NCBI RefSeq assembly: GCF_003124125.1
Contig: NZ_QCXQ01000001.1
Location: 292,855-356,854 of the forward strand
Reading direction: 5' to 3'
From: Levilactobacillus bambusae
GTDB taxonomy: Bacteria; Bacillota; Bacilli; Lactobacillales; Lactobacillaceae
Length of the DNA: 64,000 nt
Below the pieces are notes generated by a model, which saw only the letters and a list, made by a program, of their open reading frames with translations, was not told where the DNA came from and ran no database searches. Positions within the stretch are counted from its first letter, which is position 1. Every line of letters starts with the position of its first letter. The position numbers and the translations under genes are program-made. Positions 27,720 to 37,047 of the stretch are shown here, one piece after another.

Positions 27720-28754
27720 CTACTTCAGTTTATCCTTTAGGGCTGCCATATCATCAGAGTGAGTTTCAAAGTAGGTATTCACGTCTTTGACGCTTCCACC
27801 ATCCACCATTGCCTTAATTTGGGCGATGGTATTCTTAATCGTTTTAGCCTTGCTTGACCCGTGCGTTTTGACCACGGGAGCCTGCAACCCTAATAGGACG
27901 GCCCCCCCGTACTGGGAGTAATCCATTTGGTGTCCCACGCTTCGGAAGGTATCCTTTAACATTAACGCCCCTAACTTGGACTTCATGCCCCCGGCCATAA
28001 TCCCATCTTTAATCGTTGACAGCATCGTTAACGCCGTCCCTTCAATTGCTTTTAACGTTGCGTTACCCGTAAAGCCATCGGTAACTACCACATCAGCAGG
28101 TCCATTTAAAAGGTCCCGTGATTCAACGTTACCCACGAAGTTAATGTCCGTTAAACCGGCCAAAGCGTCATACGTTGCCCGGTGAGCCCGGTCGCCCTTA
28201 TCTGATTCCGTTCCGTTATTGAGTAGCCCAATCCGGGGGTTAGCCACGTGCATCACGGATTCAGCGTACGACTTGCCCATAATGGCATACTGAACTAAGT
28301 TAAACGGTTTGTAATCGGCATTAGCACCAACATCAAGCATGACAAACTGGTTGGCCGTCTCACTTCCAATAATTGGCATCGTTGTCGTTAACCCTGGCCG
28401 ATCAATCCCCTTAATCCGACCGACGATAAAGAGGCCGGCAGCTAGAACCGCCCCGGTGTTTCCGGCAGAAAAGAAGGCGTCGGCTTCTCCATCCTTTACC
28501 GCTTGGGCCGCTAAAACAATACTGGAGTTCTTCTTTCGCCGGACCGCACGAACCGGCTCATCCTCCATCGTAATAACTTCATCAGCGTTTTTAACGCTGA
28601 TTCGCGTCATGTTTGTAACCAGTGGGGTTACCCGCTCTGCCTGCCCAAACACCAAAAACTCAATGTCTGGGTAGGCGTCCCGGGCCTGCTCAACCCCTTT
28701 AATGACTTCCTCGGGGGCATAGTCGCCACCCATTGCATCAACTGCCAGTTTCAC
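27720..28754 (-). CDS. plsX: Phosphate acyltransferase PlsX
   Basis: This 344-residue enzyme makes acyl-phosphate from acyl-ACP, the first step of phosphatidic acid synthesis with PlsY. The start MKLAVDAMGGDYAPEEVIKG and internal GNVESRDLLNGPADVVVTDGFTGN are diagnostic. It lies between recG and acpP. Confidence 0.97.
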   Translation of the reverse strand: MKLAVDAMGGDYAPEEVIKGVEQARDAYPDIEFLVFGQAERVTPLVTNMTRISVKNADEVITMEDEPVRAVRRKKNSSIVLAAQAVKDGEADAFFSAGNTGAVLAAGLFIVGRIKGIDRPGLTTTMPIIGSETANQFVMLDVGANADYKPFNLVQYAIMGKSYAESVMHVANPRIGLLNNGTESDKGDRAHRATYDALAGLTDINFVGNVESRDLLNGPADVVVTDGFTGNATLKAIEGTALTMLSTIKDGIMAGGMKSKLGALMLKDTFRSVGHQMDYSQYGGAVLLGLQAPVVKTHGSSKAKTIKNTIAQIKAMVDGGSVKDVNTYFETHSDDMAALKDKLK

Positions 28755-28769
28755 AACGTTTCCTCCTTA

Positions 28770-30815
28770 TTAATCCATCGTACTAACCTGATGAGCCGTA
28801 AAACTCAAAAAGGCAGCCAATGCTTGGTTTTCGGGTAAATCCGCCCAGTTTGGTTCATCCACAACCCGGTGAGCCTGCTCTTGAGCGGCACTTAAAGTTG
28901 GTAAATCCGCCACGGGGTCGCCAACCTGAAAGTCGGGTAGCCCAGACTGTTTTTTACCGAGAACGTCCCCAGGCCCCCGTAATTCTAGGTCCTTTTGTGA
29001 GAGAATAAATCCGTCGGTCGTTTTAACCATGGTTTCCAGCCGCTCAACCGCCAGTTGGTTCTTAGGATCCGCGACCAGAATACAGGCGGACGCTTTATTG
29101 CCACGACCTACCCGGCCCCGTAATTGGTGAAGTTGGGCCAACCCGAAGTGATCGGCATCGTAAATCATCATGATCGTGGCGTTTTTGACGTCAACCCCTA
29201 CCTCAATCACCGTTGTAGCAACTAAAACCTGAAATTCGTTAGCTTGGAATGCCGCCATTGCCGCGTTTTTTTCGTCATTGCTCATCCGACCGTGGAGCAG
29301 CCCCACTTTGAATTGCGGTTCAAACGTCTGCTTAAACCGCTCATAAATCGCTTCAGCGTTCTTCATATCCACCGCTTCCGACTCTTCAATTAACGGCGTC
29401 ACAACGTAGGCTTGGGAACCGTCCTTTAACTGCTGTTCGACATATTCCAGGGCGTGATCCACTTGGTTGCTTCTGACCCACGTTGTGGTAACGGGTTGCC
29501 GGCCAGCTGGCAATTGATCAATAACTGAAACGTCCATCTCTCCGTACGCCGTAATGGCTAACGTCCGGGGAATCGGGGTGGCGGTCATAGCCAGCACGTC
29601 AGGTTGATTACCCTTTTCTCGTAATGCTTGGCGCTGATTAACCCCAAATCGATGCTGTTCGTCAATCACAACTAAGCCCAGCCGATGGTAATCCACGTCC
29701 GCTTGAATCAAAGCGTGGGTCCCAACGACAAGGTCAACGTCCCCGTTCGACAGTGCAGCCAATAATTGACGCCGGGCCTTTGGCTTCGTATCACCCGTTA
29801 ATAGGGCAACGTTAACGGGCAGGCCCTTAAATAATTGAGCCAGGTTATTGGCATGCTGCTCCGCTAAGATTTCGGTTGGTGCCATTAATGCCGTTTGATA
29901 TCCAGCCGTTATGGCGGCGTACACGGCAATTGCAGCTACAACCGTTTTACCGCTCCCAACGTCACCCTGAAGCAACCGGTTCATATGAATTGGTCGTTTT
30001 AAATCATAACAAATTTCATTAACCACCTTTTTTTGGGCAGACGTAAGCTCAAAGGGCAGCTGACTAATAAAAGTTCTTAACCGGTCGTTATCATATTGAA
30101 GGGTGGTCCCATGCAAGGTATGATCCTGCTGTTTTACAATCGACAACCGCATTTCAAAAATAAAGAACTCCTCAAATTTAGCGGTTCGCCGGGCTAGCTT
30201 AGCGGACTGCATATCAGCTGGAAAATGCATATCGTGAATCATTTGTTGGCGAGATTCTAGCCGGTAGGCTTGTCGAATGGGAGCCGGAATAATATCAACA
30301 ATGGTTTCCTGATAGGCGTCATATGCTTGCTCAACTAACTGTCTGATGGTATTTTGCCGGATTGATTTGCTGGCGGGATAGATGGAGCCCATCGAGTCCC
30401 CTGATTCACTCGTCAGAACTTTCATGCCGGCTAGGCTGATCCGTTTGGCATCAAACCGACCGTAAACCGCGATTTCATCCCCCGTGTGAATTTTATCCTT
30501 CAGCCAGGGTTGGTTAAAGAAGGTGACCATGACAAGATTATGTTCGTCCACCATCAGCCGAAAGTTTAACCGGGTCTTTTTTCGACCGAACCGAGAAATG
30601 ACCGCGTCTGCCGCAACGGTTCCCTTTAACGTGACCTTCTCTTGATCCGCAATTTCGCCTAAGTCCTTAGCTGCCAAATCATCGTAACGAAACGGGTAGT
30701 ACGTTAAAAGATCATTCACCGTTTCAATTCCGAGTCCAGCTAAACTAGCAACGCGTTTAGGCCCTACGCCCTTTAACGAACTAATAGGATCCGCTAAACT
30801 TAGCATCGCGTTCAC
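28770..30815 (-). CDS. recG: ATP-dependent DNA helicase RecG
   Basis: This protein of 681 residues is a replication-fork-reversal helicase. It has an N-terminal wedge/OB region (about 1-180), Walker A GDVGSGKTVVA near 288, Walker B VVIDEQHRFGV, and the C-terminal motifs with QLRGRVGRG and the TRG-type segment GDVLGKKQSGLPDFQ. Full length. It is the first gene before plsX, 15 bases away. Confidence 0.97.
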   Translation of the reverse strand: MNAMLSLADPISSLKGVGPKRVASLAGLGIETVNDLLTYYPFRYDDLAAKDLGEIADQEKVTLKGTVAADAVISRFGRKKTRLNFRLMVDEHNLVMVTFFNQPWLKDKIHTGDEIAVYGRFDAKRISLAGMKVLTSESGDSMGSIYPASKSIRQNTIRQLVEQAYDAYQETIVDIIPAPIRQAYRLESRQQMIHDMHFPADMQSAKLARRTAKFEEFFIFEMRLSIVKQQDHTLHGTTLQYDNDRLRTFISQLPFELTSAQKKVVNEICYDLKRPIHMNRLLQGDVGSGKTVVAAIAVYAAITAGYQTALMAPTEILAEQHANNLAQLFKGLPVNVALLTGDTKPKARRQLLAALSNGDVDLVVGTHALIQADVDYHRLGLVVIDEQHRFGVNQRQALREKGNQPDVLAMTATPIPRTLAITAYGEMDVSVIDQLPAGRQPVTTTWVRSNQVDHALEYVEQQLKDGSQAYVVTPLIEESEAVDMKNAEAIYERFKQTFEPQFKVGLLHGRMSNDEKNAAMAAFQANEFQVLVATTVIEVGVDVKNATIMMIYDADHFGLAQLHQLRGRVGRGNKASACILVADPKNQLAVERLETMVKTTDGFILSQKDLELRGPGDVLGKKQSGLPDFQVGDPVADLPTLSAAQEQAHRVVDEPNWADLPENQALAAFLSFTAHQVSTMD

Positions 30816-30848
30816 CTCCTTTTGGATTCACCTGACCGATCTAATAGT

Positions 30849-30880
30849 AAAAAAGGGAGGCACTGGATAATTCCAGTCCC
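30849..30880 (-). terminator. Terminator after fakA
   Basis: On the minus strand GGGACTGG and CCAGTGCCTCCC form a stem followed by six T, between fakA and recG. Confidence 0.8.
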
Positions 30881-30894
30881 AACCTTTAAAGAAA

Positions 30895-32598
30895 TTATTC
30901 TACGGAAATTAAATAAGGATAGACCGGTTGATCTCCTTCATGAACTTCAACTTCTAATTCATCATCAACCGCCAAAATTGCATCGGATAATGCCTGGGCG
31001 GAATCAGCGCTTGCACCATCACCATAAATAACAGTCACAATTTCACTATCTTCATCCAGCATGTCCTTAACCATTGCAATCGTTGTATCGTTTAAATCTT
31101 GACCCGTAACCGCAATTTTTCCGTTAACGAGGCCCATAAAATCGCCCGTCTTGATGGAAAAACCATCTAGTTCGGTATCCCGAATGGCGTTCGTGACCTG
31201 TCCCGTTTGAACGGTATCTAAGTTATCTGCCATTGCTGCCGCATTGTCCTCGAAGCTATTGTCTGCTTCAAACCCAAGCATGGCGGTCATTCCCTGGGAG
31301 ACCGACTTACTGTGAACAATTTTAGTCGGGATATCCGCCACATCTGCTGCCTGTTCAGCCGCCATAAAAATATTCTTATTGTTTGGCAGAACAATTGCCT
31401 GTTTAGCTTGTGAGGCGTTAATGGCATCCACGATATCCTGGGTACTTGGATTCATGGTTTGCCCTCCGCTGATAACGTGGGTTACGCCTAAGCTCTTGAA
31501 GAGTTCCGCAACTCCCTTGCCGGCTGCCACCGCAATGATGGCAGTATCCGGGTTCGTCATCGCATCCGCGGTGTTACTAGCTACTGCCCCAGCTTGATCT
31601 TCCGATTCATGATCTTCATCAATAATGGTTTCCTGTTGGTAAACCATGTTATCAATTTTAATTGTTGCTAAATCCCCAAATTGTTGACCCCAAGCCAATA
31701 CCTTTCCGGGATGTTCCGTATGCACGTGAACCTTAACGACTTCGTCATCGTTAATAACCAGGAGTGAATCACCCAGATCGGTTAAGTAATTATAAAAGGT
31801 GTCATAATCAAACTCTTGTTGAACTTGTTTTCCCTTGCCAATTCGCACCATCATTTGCGTACAGTAACTGAACTTGATGTCTGCAGGATCTAAATCCACT
31901 TGAACTGCCCGGTGATGTTCGGCATCAATCATTTCAGTCATTTCGGCTTCGTCCGGTTGATAATCAGCATCTTCCGTTACCCGACCGTTTAATGAATCAT
32001 TAAACGCTTGGAGGACAAAGACCAACCCCTGACCACCAGAATCAACAACCCCCACCTGTTTTAAAACGGGTAGTAAATCGGGGGTCGTTTGTAATGCCTT
32101 GTCAGCAGCGGTATAGATGTCATCCATGACCACCAAAACATCGTCCGACTTTTTAGCGGCTTGTAATCCCGCCTTAGCACCCTCACGAATAACGGTCAGA
32201 ATGGTTCCCTCTGTAGGCTTCATCACGGCCTTGTACGCCGTTTCAGCTCCCGCAGCAAAACCATCTGCCAGATCCTGAGCCGTCAAGTTATCGAGGTTTT
32301 CTAACCGTTTAGAAAATCCCCGGAAAATTTGGGATAGGATAACCCCGGAGTTGCCCCGAGCACCCATTAAGAGGCCCTTAGCTAAAGCAACGGTTAACTC
32401 CCCGACTGCAGTCGTACTAGCTTCGCGTTCATACTTGGCCCCACTTGCCAGTGACAAACTCATATTCGTTCCTGTGTCACCATCAGGAACCGGAAAAACG
32501 TTTAATTTATTAATGAAATCCGCATGGTGGTTTAAGTTTGCCGAAGCAGCTTGAACCATTTTTCCGAATTCCAGGCTTGTAATTTCTGTTACTTTCAA
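30895..32598 (-). CDS. fakA: Fatty acid kinase subunit FakA (YloV, DAK2 domain)
   Basis: This 567-residue protein has an N-terminal DAK2/DhaL ATP-binding domain (VFPVPDGDTGTNMSLS near residue 35, GARGNSGVILSQ near 85), a middle domain, and a C-terminal domain of the YloV type. FakA phosphorylates fatty acids presented by FakB. Start: TTG at 32598, 8 bases after AAGGAGG, giving (M)KVTEITSLEFGKM; no closer ATG fits. The Asp23 gene lies upstream, as usual. Confidence 0.92.
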   Translation of the reverse strand: MKVTEITSLEFGKMVQAASANLNHHADFINKLNVFPVPDGDTGTNMSLSLASGAKYEREASTTAVGELTVALAKGLLMGARGNSGVILSQIFRGFSKRLENLDNLTAQDLADGFAAGAETAYKAVMKPTEGTILTVIREGAKAGLQAAKKSDDVLVVMDDIYTAADKALQTTPDLLPVLKQVGVVDSGGQGLVFVLQAFNDSLNGRVTEDADYQPDEAEMTEMIDAEHHRAVQVDLDPADIKFSYCTQMMVRIGKGKQVQQEFDYDTFYNYLTDLGDSLLVINDDEVVKVHVHTEHPGKVLAWGQQFGDLATIKIDNMVYQQETIIDEDHESEDQAGAVASNTADAMTNPDTAIIAVAAGKGVAELFKSLGVTHVISGGQTMNPSTQDIVDAINASQAKQAIVLPNNKNIFMAAEQAADVADIPTKIVHSKSVSQGMTAMLGFEADNSFEDNAAAMADNLDTVQTGQVTNAIRDTELDGFSIKTGDFMGLVNGKIAVTGQDLNDTTIAMVKDMLDEDSEIVTVIYGDGASADSAQALSDAILAVDDELEVEVHEGDQPVYPYLISVE

Positions 32599-32632
32599 CC
32601 TAAATATCCTCCTTGGTTTCCGCAAGCCGTTT

Positions 32633-32995
32633 CTAGTCGCCTAGAACACGGACTCCCTGAACAATTACGTTCACCGAATTTGCAGTCACGCCAAGCATGT
32701 TTTGCAGGTTGTACTTAACCTTAGACTGGACGTTTCTGGAAACTTCAGAAATTTTAGTTCCGTAGCTAACGATAATATAAACGTCAACGGAAATATCATT
32801 ATTTTCCTGACGAACTACCACACCGCGGGAATAATTATCACGGCCCAAAATTTCGTTGAAGTTATCTCGAAGTTGATTTTTACTTGCCATACCAACAACC
32901 CCATAGTTATCAGTTGCGGCGCCACCAACTACCGTTGCAATGACATCATTCGTAATATCGATCATCCCATGCTGGGTCTTGATTTTTACGGCCAT
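32633..32995 (-). CDS. yloU: Asp23/Gls24 family protein (YloU)
   Basis: This protein of 120 residues has the Asp23 fold (TNDVIATVVGGAATDNYGVVGM, VRQENNDISVDVYIIVSYG, VNVIVQGVRV). These cytoplasmic or membrane-associated proteins are linked to envelope stress. It precedes fakA by 34 bases, the conserved yloU-yloV pair. Confidence 0.93.
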   Translation of the reverse strand: MAVKIKTQHGMIDITNDVIATVVGGAATDNYGVVGMASKNQLRDNFNEILGRDNYSRGVVVRQENNDISVDVYIIVSYGTKISEVSRNVQSKVKYNLQNMLGVTANSVNVIVQGVRVLGD

Positions 32996-33236
32996 GCTTA
33001 ACAGCCTCCTTGTCTGACTTCAATCTATCAAAATTTAATTTTACCACATTCCCTATTAAAAGAGAACTCACCTTACAAACAGGGTGCAATGAAAGCATGC
33101 CACGATGGGAAATAGGTGTCAAGTAGTATTCCTTGAAAGAAAACCATTGCGTCATCGGGTAGAATATGTTAAATTATTTTAGTGAGTAAAAAGCACTGCT
33201 TTTTTAAGTTAAATCCGTAAAGGAGGATCTATAGCC

Positions 33237-33422
33237 ATGGCAAAAGATTTTATCAGCGGCAAGCGGACACACTTTGGTAACAAGCGTTCCCACGCCCTCA
33301 ATTCAAGTCGTCGTCAATGGAAGCCAAACCTTCAAAAGGTTCGTATTCTCGTTGATGGCAAGCCTAAGAAAGTTTGGGTTTCAGCTCGGACTTTACGTTC
33401 AGGCAAAGTCACTCGTGTTTAG
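33237..33422 (+). CDS. rpmB: 50S ribosomal protein L28
   Basis: This 61-residue protein shows [27 protein letters not shown], typical of L28. It has no zinc-binding cysteines, so it is the zinc-independent form. It is monocistronic, transcribed away from the yloU-fakA unit, with GGAGG 8-9 bases before ATG and a terminator directly after it. Confidence 0.98.
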   Translation: MAKDFISGKRTHFGNKRSHALNSSRRQWKPNLQKVRILVDGKPKKVWVSARTLRSGKVTRV

Positions 33423-33430
33423 TGATATTT

Positions 33431-33466
33431 GAGTTCTCGCAAAGCGCTTTGCGAGGACTCTTTTTT
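33431..33466 (+). terminator. Terminator after rpmB
   Basis: Arms GAGTTCTCGCAAAGC and GCTTTGCGAGGACTC (one mismatch pair), followed by six T. Confidence 0.93.
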
Positions 33467-33504
33467 AACCCCGATTTCCTACAGGCTAGCGTCCAAGGCC
33501 CGCC

Positions 33505-33565
33505 AAAATAAGCCGCCTAATCACTTTGATTGCATCGTAATCAAAGTGATTAGGCGGCTTATTTT
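33505..33565. terminator. 27-base perfect inverted repeat, bidirectional terminator
   Basis: Two 27-base arms (33505-33531 and 33539-33565) are exact complements around a 7-base loop, with A-runs and T-runs at the ends on both strands. It lies between convergent rpmB and the NlpC/P60 gene. It is much longer than a normal terminator stem and follows a complete rpmB terminator. Confidence 0.75.
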
Positions 33566-33614
33566 ATGGTAGTTAGTCTAAGCAAGGTATCGCCAGATAT
33601 CCCACCAGTATTAA

Positions 33615-34511
33615 TTATACCAACGATTCCCAATATCGGTTAGCCTGGATAAATTGGCCAAATAGCGTCGAATGGCTAAAACTTTCCTGCTGGATACTTC
33701 CCCCGGTTCGCGAAGCCCGGATAAGTTGGTCATAACCTAAGTAAATGGCGACCTGAACCGCCTCCGCTTGATCTTGACCCGCAAAGAAAAGTAAATCTCC
33801 GGGTAATAACTCGGCCTGGTTAACTGGTTGACCCGCTAAAATTTGATGGCTAACGTTTCGGGGAATGGTAATCCCAACCTGCCGGTGAAGGGCATAGGCT
33901 AAGCCAGAACCATCAAAACCATACGGCGTGGTGCCACCCCAAAGGTAACGTAAACCAAGAAATTCCCTGCCTAGGTTTGCTAAACGCTCACCGTTGGTCG
34001 CCCCCACTAGCCGTGGCGTCAACGCTGATTGCCGGAGATAACCAATCTCACCGTTTGGCTGTCTAATTTGGGCCCACTGCTCATTCACGTCGGCCCCATC
34101 TAACTGTGTGCCCATAACAATTGGCCAACGGGGCTGCTGGTTATCGTCATAAAGTTCAGCAAACGTTTCAGCAACCGTCACTGGACTTCCAACCGGGTCC
34201 ACATCCGCACTCGTTTGAAGTTCTGGCAGCCAGCCCGACACAAACTCAGTGGGCCGATCTGTCGGCTGTGAAAGTGTCTGAACAAGCAACCAGTTGTTTT
34301 GACGGTCCATCACGGCCACCCGTTCATTATAAAGAACTTGGGTGGTTATCAGGTCTGATTCCGCAATTTCCGCTAGTTCCGTGTCGTTTTGTCCGTCCAG
34401 CCAGGTCCGTAAATTTGCCCGCTTGGTTAAAATTGCGTGGTCAATCGGGCGAAGTTGTTTGGGATCAGACCATAGGGTTGCCACTGGTACGATAATTCTA
34501 CGATATTCCAT
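33615..34511 (-). CDS. NlpC/P60-family protein lacking the catalytic residues
   Basis: This 298-residue protein has SH3b-like regions (about residues 1-165) and a C-terminal NlpC/P60 domain (about 170-298). In active members (YkfC type) the motif reads GFDCSG, with later His residues in HVAIYLG and in the H-A-P/S-R-T-G-G segment. Here these are GFDGSG (Gly201, codon GGT at 33911-33909), VQVAIYLG (Gln253) and RASRTGG (Arg265). All three catalytic positions are changed while the fold motifs (YLWGGTTPYGFD, LLPGDLLFF) are kept and the frame is open, so it is likely a non-catalytic peptide- or wall-binding protein rather than a decaying gene. No signal peptide. The promoter is its own. Confidence 0.8.
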   Translation of the reverse strand: MEYRRIIVPVATLWSDPKQLRPIDHAILTKRANLRTWLDGQNDTELAEIAESDLITTQVLYNERVAVMDRQNNWLLVQTLSQPTDRPTEFVSGWLPELQTSADVDPVGSPVTVAETFAELYDDNQQPRWPIVMGTQLDGADVNEQWAQIRQPNGEIGYLRQSALTPRLVGATNGERLANLGREFLGLRYLWGGTTPYGFDGSGLAYALHRQVGITIPRNVSHQILAGQPVNQAELLPGDLLFFAGQDQAEAVQVAIYLGYDQLIRASRTGGSIQQESFSHSTLFGQFIQANRYWESLV

Positions 34512-34564
34512 TCATTGCCGTCCCTTTCATTAAGTAAAGCGTCTAAACGAGATCTACTGATTTA

Positions 34565-34593
34565 ATTATAGTCTTTTTCGTCCCCTGCTGGAA
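34565..34593 (-). promoter_or_regulatory. Promoter of the NlpC/P60-like gene
   Basis: On the minus strand -10 TATAAT (34570-34565) with a weak -35 TTCCAG 17 bases upstream (34593-34588). Confidence 0.5.
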
Positions 34594-34602
34594 TCCCAAC
34601 TG

Positions 34603-34662
34603 AAACAGGGACCATTACCGATCCGATTAGCGTTCAATCGAATCTGGTAATGGTCCCTGTTT
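34603..34662. terminator. Long hairpin after thiN
   Basis: Perfect 17-base arms (AAACAGGGACCATTACC and its complement) enclose a 26-base loop that can pair further (GATCCGAT with ATCGAATC). No strong T-run follows on the minus strand, so it may be a terminator, a processing site or a leader of the downstream gene. Confidence 0.5.
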
Positions 34663-34709
34663 GGCAATTAGCTCCGCCCATTTCAAACTAATCGCCTATT
34701 TTCATTTAA

Positions 34710-35384
34710 CTAATCTTCTGCCCCCATGGGTTGTAAATCATTGCTTTGGATGACACAAAGTAGTCCGGTATCGAAGGAAAAAGTACCCCGATCGCCTAAA
34801 AATTCGTTTGAGGCGAACGAAATGGGGAATGGAATGGGTTCCTGCTGAAGGGTATACTTTTCGTCCGGTAAAGTTAAGTGATCAATCGCAGTCAACGGAA
34901 TAAAGGCGAGGTATTTTTTGTCGGGTTCCTTAGCAATTTCGTATTCCCCCGGTAAATAAAAACTGATGGTATTCTGCCTGTCGATAAACCGAATATGGGG
35001 GGCATATTTTTTGTACCGGGGTTTTAACACCATAAACAAGTTTGCTAATTCATGGTCTAAACGTCCCCCCGTTGCCCCATAAATATCTAAGCGGTCCGCC
35101 GCAAATTCATTAATGGCAATCGTCACGCCCAGTTCGGTATCCGTTTCATCCTTCTCCGGAACGGACTGCCGAATATCCGTAATGTGCCGGCGCACCCGAT
35201 CAAGTTCCCCGGGTCGTAATGAGTCAAAATCGCCAACTGCAACTGCCGGAGTGACCCCATGATCTAATAACCGCAAAGTCCCCCGGTCTACTCCAATCCA
35301 CGGTCCCTTCACCGCATGATGTTTCAGTGAATCCGGCCACAAGACCGTGGGACCACCGACCAGCATATTAACGATTGTTGTCAT
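34710..35384 (-). CDS. thiN: Thiamine pyrophosphokinase
   Basis: This protein of 224 residues transfers pyrophosphate from ATP to thiamine. AVAVGDFDSL, PEKDETDTELGVTIA and YGATGGRLDHELANL are the family motifs. Its start overlaps the rpe stop codon (TAATG). It is the last gene of the priA-thiN block; no TPP riboswitch is seen near it. Confidence 0.95.
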   Translation of the reverse strand: MTTIVNMLVGGPTVLWPDSLKHHAVKGPWIGVDRGTLRLLDHGVTPAVAVGDFDSLRPGELDRVRRHITDIRQSVPEKDETDTELGVTIAINEFAADRLDIYGATGGRLDHELANLFMVLKPRYKKYAPHIRFIDRQNTISFYLPGEYEIAKEPDKKYLAFIPLTAIDHLTLPDEKYTLQQEPIPFPISFASNEFLGDRGTFSFDTGLLCVIQSNDLQPMGAED

Positions 35385-36037
35385 TATTTAGTGGCGTCCT
35401 TAATTGCGTTAATCCGTTCTGCGGGATCTTCCGCGTTGAAAACGTATGATCCTGCAACCGCAACGGTGGCTCCCGCTTCATACGCGGCCTTAACGGTTTC
35501 GTTATTTACCCCACCGTCAATTTCAATGTCGAAATCGAAGCCTTCGCTCTTCTTTAAGTCAGCTAGTTCCTTAATTTTTTCAACGGTTTCAGGTAGGAAC
35601 TTTTGTCCACCAAATCCAGGGTTAACGGTCATGACAAGAACTTGGTCAACCATGTAAAGAACGGGTTTAATCATTTCAACCGGGGTTCCTGGATTAATGA
35701 CAACCTCAGCCTTGGCTCCTGCGTTCTTAATCATCTGGAGGGCCCGGTGAATATGCTGGGTTGCTTCCACTTGAACCCCAACAATATCGGCACCGGCTTC
35801 GACAAATTGTTCGACATAACGTTCTGGTTCTTCCACCATTAAGTGAACGTCTAACACCATGTTGGTAATTGGCCGAATTGCCTTAACCCAACCTGGACCA
35901 TAAGAAATTGCGGGAACAAACATCCCGTCCATAACATCAATATGCAGGTATTCTGCACCAGCCTTATCAACCTTTTCGATGTCTTTTTGTAAGTTAACGT
36001 AATCTGCGCTTAAAATTGAAGGTGCTACTTTAATCAT
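35384..36037 (-). CDS. rpe: Ribulose-phosphate 3-epimerase
   Basis: This 217-residue TIM-barrel enzyme interconverts ribulose 5-phosphate and xylulose 5-phosphate, feeding phosphoketolase in heterofermenters. Motifs: APSILSADYVNL, HIDVMDGMFVP, VLVMTVNPGFGGQKF, IDGGVN. It lies between rsgA and thiN. Confidence 0.98.
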   Translation of the reverse strand: MIKVAPSILSADYVNLQKDIEKVDKAGAEYLHIDVMDGMFVPAISYGPGWVKAIRPITNMVLDVHLMVEEPERYVEQFVEAGADIVGVQVEATQHIHRALQMIKNAGAKAEVVINPGTPVEMIKPVLYMVDQVLVMTVNPGFGGQKFLPETVEKIKELADLKKSEGFDFDIEIDGGVNNETVKAAYEAGATVAVAGSYVFNAEDPAERINAIKDATK

Positions 36038-36046
36038 ATGATTGCC

Positions 36047-36949
36047 TCATTTCTTTTTTTTATAAACAGGTTTTTTATCCTTTATCAATTGATAAAGTTG
36101 TAAATAATTATCATACCGGCTTTGCATAAAGGTCCCATCGGCAACTAGGGGTTTAACCGCACACCCAGGTTCATTGATGTGAACGCACCCCCGAAACTTA
36201 CAATCTACCGCCGCCCGGCGAAATTCGGGGAAGTAATCAGCCAAATCTTTGGCCTCGATATCAAGGGTTTCATAGGATGAAAATCCCGGGGTATCCGCCA
36301 CTAAACCATCGGCAATTTCAAGCAGCCCCACCTTTCTTGTGGTGTGCCGGCCACGGTTTAACGCCGTCGAAATTTCTCCGGTGGCCAAATTAAGGTCAGG
36401 GGAAACATGGTTTAACAGGGTTGATTTTCCAGCCCCAGTTTGACCCATAATTACCGTTTCCTTCCCCTTAAAATGTCGTTTTAGATCAGCTAACCCATTC
36501 GGACTAAATGGTTCCCGACTAAGCAACACGGGGTACCCAATTGATCGATACCCCTGCGCCAGAGTTTCAAACTTAGCGAATTGGTCGTCACTAATCAGAT
36601 CCGTCTTAGTAAAGTAAATAATGGGGTCAATGTTCGCGACCTCCAACGCAATTAACTGGCGATCAAGTAGATTCGTTGAAAATTCCGGTTGAGCTACTGC
36701 AGAAGCCACCACTCCCTGATCCACGTTAGCCACTGGTGGTCGTACCAAAGAGTTACGCCGTGGATGAATGGCCAATATGTACCCTTCCGTTGCCGTTGAG
36801 CTTTCGTAGGTCACATGGTCCCCAACTAGGGGCGTTATTTTTCGCTTACGGAAATTCCCGCGGGCCCGGGTCCGGTAAATTTTGCCGTCCTGGTCATCCG
36901 CAACATCATAAAACCCACTTAAAGATTGCCGAATTTGTCCTTCACTCAT
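36047..36949 (-). CDS. rsgA: Ribosome small subunit-dependent GTPase RsgA
   Basis: This 300-residue circularly permuted GTPase assists 30S maturation. It shows an N-terminal OB fold, then G4 (TKTDL, about 115), G1 ([12 protein letters not shown], about 173) and G3 (DTPGF) in permuted order, and a C-terminal zinc motif ([14 protein letters not shown]). Ribosome site GGGGGTGAG. Confidence 0.98.
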   Translation of the reverse strand: MSEGQIRQSLSGFYDVADDQDGKIYRTRARGNFRKRKITPLVGDHVTYESSTATEGYILAIHPRRNSLVRPPVANVDQGVVASAVAQPEFSTNLLDRQLIALEVANIDPIIYFTKTDLISDDQFAKFETLAQGYRSIGYPVLLSREPFSPNGLADLKRHFKGKETVIMGQTGAGKSTLLNHVSPDLNLATGEISTALNRGRHTTRKVGLLEIADGLVADTPGFSSYETLDIEAKDLADYFPEFRRAAVDCKFRGCVHINEPGCAVKPLVADGTFMQSRYDNYLQLYQLIKDKKPVYKKKK

Positions 36950-36967
36950 CCTCTCACCCCCTTTGCT

Positions 36968-37018
36968 AAAAAAAGACGCTTAGTTCCCTTCTCATTATAA
37001 AGGAAATTAAGCGCCAAA
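36968..37018 (-). terminator. Terminator between prkC and rsgA
   Basis: On the minus strand GGCGCTTA and TAAGCGTC arms (with an inner CCTTT/AGAAGG pairing) are followed by seven T. Confidence 0.75.
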
Positions 37019-37047
37019 ACGATAATTTTTAACTTTTTAAATGGCGG

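Noticed and set aside
34663-34709. TPP riboswitch near thiN
   Set aside because: No CUGAGA-type core or three-way junction was found on the minus strand around thiN.
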